Source: Hyphomicrobiales bacterium
GTDB lineage: Bacteria; Pseudomonadota; Alphaproteobacteria; Rhizobiales; Aestuariivirgaceae
Reading direction: 5' to 3'
DNA length: 7,897 bases
NCBI GenBank assembly: GCA_003151375.1
Contig: PLXI01000123.1
Coordinates: 1 to 7,897, forward strand
Shown: piece by piece, positions 1 to 6,052 of the stretch
Position numbering within the stretch: position 1 is the stretch's first letter
How the letters are laid out: every line of letters begins with the position of its first letter
The notes under the pieces: model-generated
Database searches by the model: none
The model's input: the letters and a program-made list of their open reading frames with translations, nothing else
Told to the model about the DNA's origin: nothing
Made by a program: the position numbers and the translations under genes

Positions 1-1202
1 TCGTCACCGGAATGGGCATCGTTTCATGCATCGGCAACAATACCCAAGAAGTCACCACCTCATTGCATGATGCCCGCAGTGGCATTGTAGCAGCACCTAA
101 ATACACCGAGCTTGGTTTTCGGTGCCAAGTTCATGGCGCGCCGAATTTTGACCCTGAACAAGTGGATCGTCGTGCGCGTCGTTTTATGGCCGATGGTGGG
201 ATTTGGAATTATGCTTCCATGGTCCAAGCGATTGCAGATTCCGGGCTTGAAGAAAAAGACGTTAAGAACGATCGCACGGGAATCATCATGGGCTCTGGCG
301 GGCCATCAACGCGCACCATCGTTGCCGCAGCTGACACGGCGCGCGAAAAGGGCCCGAAGCGCGTTGGGCCATTTGCGGTTCCGCCCTCAATGTCTTCAGC
401 ACATTCTGCTGTTCTTGCCACACCGTTTGGAATTCGCGGCGTCAACTATTCGATCACGTCGGCTTGCGCGACTTCGGCCCATTGCATTGGCAATGCCACT
501 GAAATGATTCAGTGGGGCAAACAGGATGTGATGTTTGCAGGTGGCGGCGAAGAATTGGATTGGACTTTGTCTGTGTTATTCGATGCCATGGGCGCGATGT
601 CTTCCAGATTTAACGACACGCCAACAAAAGCGTCTCGCGCCTATGATAAAAATCGCGATGGCTTTGTGATTGCAGGCGGTGCGGGCGTTGTGGTGCTTGA
701 AGAATTGGAACACGCCAAAGCACGTGGTGCAAAAATCTATGGCGAAATCGTAGGCTACGGCGCCACATCAGATGGCTATGACATGGTGGCCCCTTCAGGC
801 GAAGGCGCAGTGCGCTGCATGAAACAAGCCATCGCAACGGTTCACAATACGATTGACTATATCAACCCGCATGGCACCTCCACACCTGTGGGTGACTCGA
901 AAGAAATGCAGGCCGTGCGCGAAGTGTTTGGCAATAATATACCGTCAATCTCATCGACGAAATCGCTCACTGGCCATTCACTCGGTGCAACTGGCGTGCA
1001 GGAAGCCATCTATTGCCTGCTGATGATGAAGAACGGCTTCTTGGCTGAGAGCGCTAACATCGAAGAGCTTGATCCAGAATTTGCCGACATTCCCATTTTG
1101 CGCAAGCGCGTGGACAATGCCAAGATTGACACAGTGATGTCCAACAGCTTCGGCTTTGGCGGCACCAATGCCACGCTCATCATGCAACGCTATAACGGAT
1201 GA
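1..1202 (+). CDS. fabB: Beta-ketoacyl-ACP synthase I (FabB), 5' end outside the window
   Basis: Cytosolic condensing enzyme of type II fatty acid synthesis. It joins malonyl-ACP to an acyl-ACP with loss of CO2, and FabB enzymes serve the unsaturated branch that starts with FabA. The frame is open to the window edge: the codons before the ATG at base 12 read V-T-G, as in the usual family start (VVVTGMGIVS), so base 12 is not the true start and only about 5-10 residues are missing. Counting from that ATG, the thiolase-fold catalytic set is visible: Cys152 in TSACATSAH, His287 in NPHGTST, Lys317 in STKSLTG and His322 in GHSLGATG. The spacings Cys-His 135 and His-His 35 are exactly those of E. 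coli FabB (Cys163, His298, His333). The C-terminal NSFGFGGTNA glycine motif is present. The stop is 4 bases before fabI, so the two are surely one operon. fabA may lie just upstream, but this is inferred from gene order in relatives. FabF is the alternative, but the CATSAHCIG and NPHGTSTPVGD contexts favour FabB. Confidence 0.95.
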   Translation, partial: VTGMGIVSCIGNNTQEVTTSLHDARSGIVAAPKYTELGFRCQVHGAPNFDPEQVDRRARRFMADGGIWNYASMVQAIADSGLEEKDVKNDRTGIIMGSGGPSTRTIVAAADTAREKGPKRVGPFAVPPSMSSAHSAVLATPFGIRGVNYSITSACATSAHCIGNATEMIQWGKQDVMFAGGGEELDWTLSVLFDAMGAMSSRFNDTPTKASRAYDKNRDGFVIAGGAGVVVLEELEHAKARGAKIYGEIVGYGATSDGYDMVAPSGEGAVRCMKQAIATVHNTIDYINPHGTSTPVGDSKEMQAVREVFGNNIPSISSTKSLTGHSLGATGVQEAIYCLLMMKNGFLAESANIEELDPEFADIPILRKRVDNAKIDTVMSNSFGFGGTNATLIMQRYNG

Positions 1203-1206
1203 ACCG

Positions 1207-2007
1207 ATGAAATCTGATTTTATGAAGGGCAAACGCGGCCTGATTATGGGCGTTGCCAATGATCACTCCATCGCCTGGGGCATTGCGCAAGCGCTCTCAG
1301 ATGCTGGTGCTGAAATTGCTTTCACCTATCAAGGGGAGGCATTTGGAAAACGCTTGGAACCACTGGCCGCTTCGATTGGTTCATCTTTCTTGATGCCTTG
1401 TGATGTCGAAGATATTGCTTCGGTTGATGGCGTTTTTGAACAGCTCAAAGCCAAATGGGGCAAAATTGACTTTCTGGTTCACTCCATCGGCTTTTCCGAC
1501 AAGAATGAGTTGAAGGGCAAATATGCAGACACGACGCGAGCGAATTTTTCGCGCACCATGGTGATCTCAGCTTTTTCATTTGTGGAAGTGACCAAACGTG
1601 CGGCGGCATTGATGCCTGACGGTGGCTCTATCATCACGCTCACTTATGGTGGTTCTACGCGCGTGATGCCGAATTATAACGTGATGGGTGTTGCTAAAGC
1701 CGCACTGGAAGCATCCGTGCGCTATCTCGCTGCGGATTACGGCCCGCAAGGGGTGCGCGTGAATGCGATTTCCGCTGGCCCAATGCGCACTCTTGCAGGT
1801 GCGGGCATTGGTGATGCGCGGGCGATGTTTGCCTTCCAAGAAAAGCACGCGCCCTTGCGCCGCACTGTGGCACTGGAAGAAGTGGGCGGCGCGGGCTTGT
1901 ATCTGCTGTCGGCGCTTTCTGGCGGCGTGACTGGCGAAGTGCATTATGTGGATGCGGGCTATAATATTATCTCGATGCCGCGCACGGAAGATTTGGTGAA
2001 GCAATGA
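1207..2007 (+). CDS. fabI: Enoyl-ACP reductase, NADH-dependent (FabI)
   Basis: Cytosolic short-chain dehydrogenase-type enzyme that reduces trans-2-enoyl-ACP, the last step of each fatty acid elongation cycle. It has 266 residues, normal for FabI. The divergent Rossmann dinucleotide loop GLIMGVANDHSIAWGIA covers residues 11-27, followed by the HSIGF signature at 92-96. The catalytic Tyr147, Tyr157 and Lys164 lie in TLTYGG and PNYNVMGVAK, matching the Tyr-x6-Lys arrangement of FabI. The residue equivalent to E. coli Gly93 (here Gly95 in SIGF) is still glycine, so the classic triclosan-resistance substitution is absent. ATG 1207 is chosen because it lies 4 bases after the fabB stop and gives the usual short N-terminus. 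An in-frame ATG at 1156 lies inside fabB, and one at 1222 has no evident ribosome site. The stop overlaps the next gene start (ATGA, 2004-2007). Some alphaproteobacteria carry two fabI copies; this one is the copy linked to fabB. Confidence 0.95.
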   Translation: MKSDFMKGKRGLIMGVANDHSIAWGIAQALSDAGAEIAFTYQGEAFGKRLEPLAASIGSSFLMPCDVEDIASVDGVFEQLKAKWGKIDFLVHSIGFSDKNELKGKYADTTRANFSRTMVISAFSFVEVTKRAAALMPDGGSIITLTYGGSTRVMPNYNVMGVAKAALEASVRYLAADYGPQGVRVNAISAGPMRTLAGAGIGDARAMFAFQEKHAPLRRTVALEEVGGAGLYLLSALSGGVTGEVHYVDAGYNIISMPRTEDLVKQ

Positions 2008-3239
2008 CAAACCACGCCCAACTCCTCGATAAATACGCTGAGCTCACCGTTAAGTCCGGCCTCAATGTGCGCAAAGGCCAGCAAGTTCTGATCACTGCGC
2101 CATTAGAAGCGGTTGATCTGGTGCGCCTGATCACCCACCACGCTTACAAAGTTGGGGCATCGCTCGTCACTTGCTTATATAGCGACGAAAAAACTTCGCT
2201 GATGCGTTATGTTGACGGCGATAAAGAAGCTTTTGATGCAGCACCCGCTTGGTTGTTCGGCGGAATGGCGGAAGCTTTTCGTGACGGCAACTGCGCGCGC
2301 CTTGGCATTATCGGTGAAGATCCGTCTTTGCTTTCGGGCCAAGACATCGACAAAGTTTCGCGCGCCAACCGCGCCCGCTCAGCGGCTTACAAGCCTGTGG
2401 TTGAACAGATCACCGGATTCGCCACCAACTGGTGCGTGATTTCGGCGGCAACACCTTCACATGCTAAATCAGTGTTTCCGCATATGTCGGAAAAAGACGC
2501 GCTGGCGGCACTCTGGACGGCGATTTTCAAATGCACACGGGCCGATCAACCAGATCCGGTTCATGCCTGGGAGTTGCACACCAAGGCGCTGCATAAACGC
2601 ACTGGAATTTTGAATGCGAAGCGTTACTCTGCACTCGCCTATAAAGGCCCGGGCACTGATTTCACCTTGGGTTTGGTGGATGATCACATTTGGATGGGCG
2701 GCGCATCCGTCGCCAAGAATGGCATTCTGTGCAACCCTAACATTCCATCGGAAGAAGTTTTTACCATGCCCCACCGTGAGCGTGTAGATGGCACGGTGCG
2801 TTCAACGAAGCCGCTATCTTATCAGGGCACATTCATTGACGGCATTGAGGTGACATTCGAGAAGGGCCGTATTGTGAAGGGCACGGCATCAAAGGGCGCT
2901 GAAGTGTTCAAGAAGATGATTGAAACCGATGAAGGTGCAGCGCGCTTGGGTGAAGTGGCGCTGGTGCCACATTCATCGCCGATCTCGGCTTCCGGCATTG
3001 TGTTCAACGAAACTTTGTATGACGAAAACGCCGCATCACACATCGCTGTGGGGCAAGCTTATTCGCAGAATATGAAAGACACTTCGATTTTGAGTGCGGA
3101 TGAAAAATTGAAGCGCGGCATGAACACTTCGCTGATCCATGTGGATTGGATGATCGGTTCGGGAGCGCTTGATGTCGATGGTGTGTTCAAAGATGGCAAA
3201 CGCGAACCATTGATGCGCAAAGGCGAGTGGGTGGATTAA
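2004..3239 (+). CDS. M29-family metallo-aminopeptidase (AmpS/PepS/aminopeptidase T type)
   Basis: Cytosolic exopeptidase expected to remove N-terminal residues from peptides using two divalent metal ions. Its 411 residues are the usual length for peptidase family M29. The N-terminal half begins LLDKYAELTVKSGLNVRKGQQVLI, cut here to the recognisable LNVRKGQQVLI (residues 20-30), a typical M29 opening. The C-terminal catalytic half holds the metal and catalytic positions: Glu250 and Glu251 in NIPSEEVFTMP, Glu317 in GEVALVP, His346 and Tyr353 in HIAVGQAY, and His379 and Asp381 in HVDWMIGS. These align with the ligand set of characterised members such as Thermus aminopeptidase T. No signal peptide is seen. 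The start codon overlaps the fabI stop by ATGA, so translation is likely coupled to the fatty acid genes. A GGTGAAG stretch about 4 bases before the ATG may act as a weak ribosome site. A physiological link with fatty acid synthesis is not evident. Confidence 0.93.
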   Translation: MTNHAQLLDKYAELTVKSGLNVRKGQQVLITAPLEAVDLVRLITHHAYKVGASLVTCLYSDEKTSLMRYVDGDKEAFDAAPAWLFGGMAEAFRDGNCARLGIIGEDPSLLSGQDIDKVSRANRARSAAYKPVVEQITGFATNWCVISAATPSHAKSVFPHMSEKDALAALWTAIFKCTRADQPDPVHAWELHTKALHKRTGILNAKRYSALAYKGPGTDFTLGLVDDHIWMGGASVAKNGILCNPNIPSEEVFTMPHRERVDGTVRSTKPLSYQGTFIDGIEVTFEKGRIVKGTASKGAEVFKKMIETDEGAARLGEVALVPHSSPISASGIVFNETLYDENAASHIAVGQAYSQNMKDTSILSADEKLKRGMNTSLIHVDWMIGSGALDVDGVFKDGKREPLMRKGEWVD

Positions 3240-3246
3240 TTCAAGC

Positions 3247-3269
3247 CATTGTGCTAGAAATTGACAATG
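3247..3269. promoter_or_regulatory. Inverted repeat over the antitoxin start, possible operator
   Basis: CATTGT (3247-3252) and ACAATG (3264-3269) form a perfect 6-base inverted repeat with an 11-base spacer, placed so that the right arm contains the antitoxin ATG. Toxin-antitoxin operons are commonly autoregulated through palindromes at this position, so it is a candidate binding site for the antitoxin or the complex. A 6-base repeat can occur by chance in a region this size. No convincing promoter was found alongside it. Confidence 0.25.
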
Positions 3270-3467
3270 ACCAAGATTGAACAAATCGAACAAGCGATCA
3301 CGGCATTGAAACCTGACGAGGTTTCAAAGCTCGGCGCGTGGTTTGATGAGTTCCGTGAGGGCCTTTGGGACAAGCAGATTGCCAATGACTCAGAGGCGGG
3401 TTTGCTGGATGATCTTGCAGCGAAAGCTTTGGCTGAACATCGGGCTGGCGGTTCAAAACCGTTGTGA
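3267..3467 (+). CDS. Antitoxin of a RelE/ParE-type toxin-antitoxin module
   Basis: A 66-residue acidic, mostly helical protein just upstream of a RelE/ParE-fold toxin. It resembles the small antitoxin family whose members read roughly EQIEAAI..L..EE..KL..WF.....LWD.QI..D..AGKLD.L...AL.E...G. Here this is seen as IEQIEQAITAL (5-15), KLGAWFDEF (21-29), LWDKQIANDSEAGLLDDL (33-50) and AKALAEHRAG (52-61). The expected role is to bind and neutralise the downstream toxin and, with it, repress the operon. ATG 3267 is preferred; a TTG two codons earlier (3261) is in frame but weaker. The gene starts 27 bases after the aminopeptidase stop, so it may be partly cotranscribed with the fab genes. Its stop overlaps the toxin start (GTGA). 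The DNA-binding class cannot be read from sequence alone. Confidence 0.82.
   Translation: MTKIEQIEQAITALKPDEVSKLGAWFDEFREGLWDKQIANDSEAGLLDDLAAKALAEHRAGGSKPL
3449..3461 (+). other. Small RNA hairpin just upstream of the toxin GTG start
   Basis: CGGTT (3449-3453), loop CAA, then AACCG (3457-3461) gives five Watson-Crick pairs. The stem can be lengthened by G-U pairs at 3448/3462 and 3447/3463, ending directly at the toxin start codon (3464). It would cover the only purine-rich stretch (GGCGG) that could serve as the toxin ribosome site. Toxin translation would then depend on ribosomes finishing the antitoxin. The stem is short and its function is inferred from position only. Confidence 0.3.
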
Positions 3468-3736
3468 TCCACCGCACGTCCGCGAGCTTCTGGGAGCGTT
3501 ATGATCGACTTCCTACCGCTTTACAGAAAATTGCAGATGCCAAGTTTCTACTTTTGAAATCTAATCCCGGCCATCCCTCTTTGCAGTTTAAGCTGGTGGG
3601 CAAACATTGGTCAGCACGTGTAAGCCAAGGCTACCGCGTATTGGCAATGCAGGTTGAGGATGGTTATCTCTGGTTTTGGATCGGCAACCACGATGATTAT
3701 GAGAAGATCATTGCTAGCGCCCGAAAATGGCGCTGA
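3464..3736 (+). CDS. RelE/ParE-superfamily toxin
   Basis: A 90-residue basic protein of the RelE/ParE fold, expected either to cleave mRNA on the ribosome (RelE-like) or to act in another way shared by this fold. Visible features are the opening HRTSASFWERYDRLP (3-17), the helical KIADAKFLLLKSNPGHPSL stretch ending in the NPGHPSLQFKLVG turn (34-46), the strands WSARVSQGYRVLAM with Arg52, Tyr57 and Arg58, and the C-terminal WFWIGNHDDYEKII (70-83) with His76 and Tyr79. This pattern matches a recurrent family usually annotated as RelE/ParE-type toxin, whose members have a FWIGxHxxYD-like end. The start is GTG, overlapping the antitoxin TGA by GTGA, which implies translational coupling. No other start fits the conserved N-terminal HRT. 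It converges with pheA, leaving only 12 bases between the stops. Whether it is active cannot be told, but no residue expected to be conserved is obviously missing. Confidence 0.87.
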   Translation: MIHRTSASFWERYDRLPTALQKIADAKFLLLKSNPGHPSLQFKLVGKHWSARVSQGYRVLAMQVEDGYLWFWIGNHDDYEKIIASARKWR

Positions 3737-3748
3737 ACTGTAATTGCC

Positions 3749-4600
3749 TTACTTCTTCGCCAACTTCTTGCGCCAGTCGCTCGCGGGATACGTTCCCAGC
3801 ACGCGCAAATATGACGTGAAGAAGCCCAGTTCTTCCAGCGCTAATTTCAGATTGCGGTCTTCTGGGTGACCTTCTACTTCAGCATAAAATTGCGTGGCGC
3901 TGAATTGGCCTTCGATCTGATAACTTTCCAGCTTGGTCATGTTGATGCCATTGGTGGCAAAGCCGCCCATCGCCTTATACAAGGCGGCGGGCACGTTGCG
4001 CACGCGGAACACAAAACTGGTCATCACCTTGGCTTTGCTTTGCTTAATAGCCAGCGGCTTTTTGGATAGGATCACAAACCGCGTGGTGTTGTGGTCTTCG
4101 TCTTCAATGTCGCGCGCGGCGATTTTCAAACCATAAATCTTGGCGGCCAATGCGGTGGCGATTGCGGCGCGGGATTTATCACCGCTATCGCGCAATTCAC
4201 GTGCAGCCCCCGCAGTATCTGCGGCAACAATCGGTGTGAGATGATATTTCTTGATTGCCTTGCGACACTGGCCGAGGGCGTGCACATGGCTGTGCACAGT
4301 TTTGGCTTGGCTCAATTTAGCGCCCGGCAAGGTAAGCAGTTGAAAGCGGATGCGCAGGAAATGTTCGCCCACAATGGAAAGGCCAGAGTCCGGTAACAAG
4401 TGATGCACATCGGCCACGCGGCCTGCCGTAGTGTTTTCAATTGCGATCATCGCAAGCGCAGCACGGCCAGATTTCACCGCCTGAAACGCATCCTCAAAAG
4501 TGTTGCAGGGCAGCGGCTCAAAATCAGGGTGCGTTTCCATACAAGCGATGTGGGAGTTGGCACCGGGCTCTCCCTGATAAGCGATTTTCAGTTTGGTCAT
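3749..4600 (-). CDS. pheA: Prephenate dehydratase with ACT regulatory domain
   Basis: Cytosolic enzyme of phenylalanine synthesis that converts prephenate to phenylpyruvate. It is the monofunctional form, with no chorismate mutase domain. Its 283 residues match the family. The catalytic part starts IAYQGEPGANSH (6-17), with IENTTAG at 54-60, HSHVHALGQC at 103-112 and the essential TTRF motif at 172-175, where Thr173 is the residue known to be needed for catalysis in this family. A C-terminal ACT domain runs from about residue 194, with KLESYQIEG at 223-231 in the position of the ESRP motif that binds phenylalanine, then FYAEVEGHPED. It is therefore probably feedback-inhibited by phenylalanine. 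The start overlaps the stop of the upstream KdsB-like gene (ATGA on the minus strand, 4600-4597), so translation is likely coupled to it. The downstream gap to the converging toxin gene is 12 bases, and no terminator hairpin is visible there. Confidence 0.95.
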   Translation of the reverse strand: MTKLKIAYQGEPGANSHIACMETHPDFEPLPCNTFEDAFQAVKSGRAALAMIAIENTTAGRVADVHHLLPDSGLSIVGEHFLRIRFQLLTLPGAKLSQAKTVHSHVHALGQCRKAIKKYHLTPIVAADTAGAARELRDSGDKSRAAIATALAAKIYGLKIAARDIEDEDHNTTRFVILSKKPLAIKQSKAKVMTSFVFRVRNVPAALYKAMGGFATNGINMTKLESYQIEGQFSATQFYAEVEGHPEDRNLKLALEELGFFTSYLRVLGTYPASDWRKKLAKK

Positions 4601-5298
4601 GGTTGGTTTCTCATTATGCGCCGCAGCTCTTCAAGATTTTGCGCGGTATCAACATTCAGTGGCATACTGTCAACCTTCACGGCAGCGATGTGTAAGCCCG
4701 CCGCCAAAGCCAGCGCCAATTCATGGGCCACTGGCCCGTGTTTGGCATTGGCAAATGTATTCAGCGCCGCGCGGTGCCAGGCATAGACCGGAATATGGGC
4801 GCGCCCTGCAGCTTCTTGGCTGACACTGCGCAGCCAAGCCACTTCGCGTTCACCCTCTAAGGGTGCATCCAGCCGCCACACGGATTGTGCACCACCCGGG
4901 CCAGCCAGCGTAGCACCATCGACATTGGCGTTGGTGAGGCCGGCCAGACAGCGGCGTAATGACAGCGCATCTATGGATGCCAATGTGCAGGGCAGAACCA
5001 CAACATGAGAGAATTTGCTCTCCTTGTCACGCATGGCCAAAACACTTGCGGCCATCGCATTAAGGGAGCTTTCGCGCAGGGGTGAAACCAAAACATCGCG
5101 GCCATTTTTGCGCATAAATTCTGCCACCTGATGATCAGGCGTTGCCACGATAACCATGCCAAGCCCGGCCTTTTCAACATTATCAGCGGCTCTTGCCACC
5201 AAGGGCTGGCCAGCCACATCCACCATGGGAAGACCCGGCAGTGCCGCCCCGCTCAAGTTGGCGGTGATAACAACTGCAGTATTTTCAAATTCAATCAT
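4597..5298 (-). CDS. Divergent KdsB-like nucleotidyltransferase-fold protein, catalytic motifs lost
   Basis: By position and residual similarity this occupies the place of kdsB (CMP-Kdo synthetase, which activates Kdo for lipopolysaccharide core). It has 233 residues against about 245-255 for KdsB. Fold-type positions remain: LPGLPMVDVAGQPLV (20-34), MVIVATPDHQV (48-58), ASIDALSL (107-114), VDGATLAG (126-133), HIPVYAWHRAAL (168-179) and MPLNVDT (212-218). The signature motifs are replaced. The nucleotide loop ARxASTRLPxKP reads ANLSGAALPGLP (13-24), SGTDR reads SSLNA (77-81), VQGDLP reads LPCTLA (102-107), and the EKLEQLR region reads VAHELALA (190-197). The Mg-binding Asp of QGD is gone, while the one in VDT (Asp217) stays. 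Loss of CMP-Kdo synthetase activity is therefore likely, yet there is no stop or frameshift. ATG 5298 is chosen because similarity begins there. ATG 5379 is an alternative, giving 260 residues and having a GGCGGAAA stretch upstream. The gene overlaps pheA by ATGA. Confidence 0.75.
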   Translation of the reverse strand: MIEFENTAVVITANLSGAALPGLPMVDVAGQPLVARAADNVEKAGLGMVIVATPDHQVAEFMRKNGRDVLVSPLRESSLNAMAASVLAMRDKESKFSHVVVLPCTLASIDALSLRRCLAGLTNANVDGATLAGPGGAQSVWRLDAPLEGEREVAWLRSVSQEAAGRAHIPVYAWHRAALNTFANAKHGPVAHELALALAAGLHIAAVKVDSMPLNVDTAQNLEELRRIMRNQP

Positions 5299-5427
5299 GG
5301 GTTTATTCAGCTTTCTTGGCCAAAGCGCGGCAAATTGGCTTATCACTTTATAGGTATTGAACCGATTTGCGGAAGCCATTAGTTTCCGCCGCGATTTGAT
5401 ATTGAATTCAAGGGGCAAGAGTCGGTC
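5299..5427. promoter_or_regulatory. Divergent promoter region between the KdsB-like gene and cycM
   Basis: These 129 bases separate two genes read outward and must hold the promoters of both the KdsB-like/pheA pair and the cytochrome gene. The best -10-like string is TATAAA on the minus strand (5352-5347). It would give a leader of about 40 bases before the ATG at 5298, but the -35 region facing it is poor. For cycM, AAGAG at 5417-5421 lies 6 bases before the ATG as a possible ribosome site, with AAGGGG at 5410-5415 as a more distant alternative. No convincing operator was found. If the upstream start at 5379 were used by the KdsB-like gene, only 48 bases would remain. Confidence 0.4.
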
Positions 5428-5985
5428 ATGGATAGCTTTGAGTGGAATAAGATTGCAGGCGCAGTTTTGGGCACGTGCCTGTTGGTATTTGGCTTGAAGC
5501 TGGCGGGTGGCGGACTTTTCAGCAGCGAAGTTCCGGCCAAGCCCGGCTATGCCATTGCCGTTGCCGATGCGCAATCTGCCGATGCCAAGCCAGCTGATGC
5601 TGCTGCTCCTAGTGCTCCTGCCGTTTCACTTGGAACACTTCTAGCCTCAGCCGACAAAGCCAGTGGTGAAGTTGATACCAAGGCCTGCCAAGCCTGCCAT
5701 GATTTCACCAAGGGTGGCCCCAACAAAATTGGCCCCAATCTTTACGGCGTAGTGGGCCGCAATATGGCCTCCGTGGATGGCTTTAGTTACTCAACCGGCT
5801 TTAAAGCCATGGGTGGAAAACCCTGGACTTATGAGGAACTCAACCAGTGGATCAAAAATCCGAAATACATGGTAAAAGACACCAAGATGGCCTTTGCTGG
5901 TATCCCAAGTGACAAAACCCGCGCTGATGTGTTGGCCTATCTCGGCTCGTTGTCAGATTCGCCAGTGCCATTCCCTGCGCCTTAA
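5428..5985 (+). CDS. cycM: Membrane-anchored mono-haem cytochrome c, CycM/c552 type
   Basis: Electron-transfer protein of 185 residues facing the periplasm. An uncleaved N-terminal membrane segment lies at about residues 9-31 (IAGAVLGTCLLVFGLKLAGG). An Ala/Asp/Pro-rich flexible linker follows (about 40-68), then a class I cytochrome c domain. The haem is attached at CQACH (Cys87, Cys90, axial His91). The conserved GPNLYGVVGR (102-111) and the sixth-ligand Met154 in TKMAFAGIP follow, with a final helix RADVLAYLGSL. This is the architecture of rhizobial CycM, a membrane-tethered carrier that brings electrons from the bc1 complex to aa3-type oxidase. That role is transferred from the family. The gene diverges from the KdsB-like/pheA pair, an arrangement I recall for cycM, kdsB and pheA in Rhizobiales genomes. 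The N-terminal Asp-Ser-Phe-Glu-Trp-Asn motif before the anchor is typical of the family and supports the start. Confidence 0.92.
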   Translation: MDSFEWNKIAGAVLGTCLLVFGLKLAGGGLFSSEVPAKPGYAIAVADAQSADAKPADAAAPSAPAVSLGTLLASADKASGEVDTKACQACHDFTKGGPNKIGPNLYGVVGRNMASVDGFSYSTGFKAMGGKPWTYEELNQWIKNPKYMVKDTKMAFAGIPSDKTRADVLAYLGSLSDSPVPFPAP

Positions 5986-6039
5986 GTTTCGCTTCGGCCC
6001 CAAGGTAGCGATAAAAGACCACTTGGGTTAGTGTGAAAC
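5986..6039 (+). other. Nested inverted repeats after cycM, possible weak terminator or leader structure
   Basis: Directly after the cycM stop, GTTTC (5986-5990) can pair with GAAAC (6035-6039). Inside that, CCCAAG (5999-6004) can pair with CTTGGG (6022-6027) around a 17-base loop. The two stems are separated by internal loops of 8 and 7 bases. There is no run of T after the outer stem, so it is not a standard rho-independent terminator. It could be a processing or attenuation structure between cycM and the transporter gene, or chance. Confidence 0.22.
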
Positions 6040-6048
6040 GAATCATTT

Positions 6049-6052
6049 GAGG
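6049..6052 (+). promoter_or_regulatory. Ribosome binding site of the YejA-like gene
   Basis: GAGG lies 5 bases before the ATG at 6058, the clearest Shine-Dalgarno match in the window. It fixes the start of the YejA-like gene ahead of any internal ATG. Confidence 0.6.

Noticed and set aside
12..14. ATG at 12 as the start of fabB
   Set aside because: The codons before it read V-T-G in frame, as in the conserved FabB N-terminus, so the start lies outside the window.
1156..1206. Earlier in-frame start for fabI at 1156
   Set aside because: It lies within fabB coding sequence, adds residues not found in FabI proteins, and a well-placed ATG exists at 1207.
1576..2010. 144-codon open frame antisense to fabI
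   Set aside because: It lies wholly opposite a clear FabI, has low-complexity His/Arg-rich composition and no recognisable motif.
3261..3266. Perfect TTGACA, resembling a -35 box, just before the antitoxin ATG
   Set aside because: It touches the start codon. The hexamer 17 bases downstream lies inside the gene and does not resemble a -10 box, so it could not drive the full antitoxin.
3737..3748. Bidirectional terminator between the toxin gene and pheA
   Set aside because: The gap is 12 bases with no hairpin and no T-run. Any termination must be rho-dependent or lie inside the genes.
4400..4786. 128-codon + strand frame opposite the pheA/KdsB-like junction
   Set aside because: It is antisense to two better supported genes, with no ribosome site or protein-family feature.
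5402..5411. TTGAATTCAA perfect palindrome before cycM
   Set aside because: It is only 10 bases, does not extend outward, and has no second copy in the window, so it is as likely chance as an operator.
5299..5574. Extension of the KdsB-like frame upstream to 5574 on the minus strand
   Set aside because: Beyond 5427 it runs antisense through the start of cycM and shows no similarity to KdsB. It is an open frame opposite a real gene.
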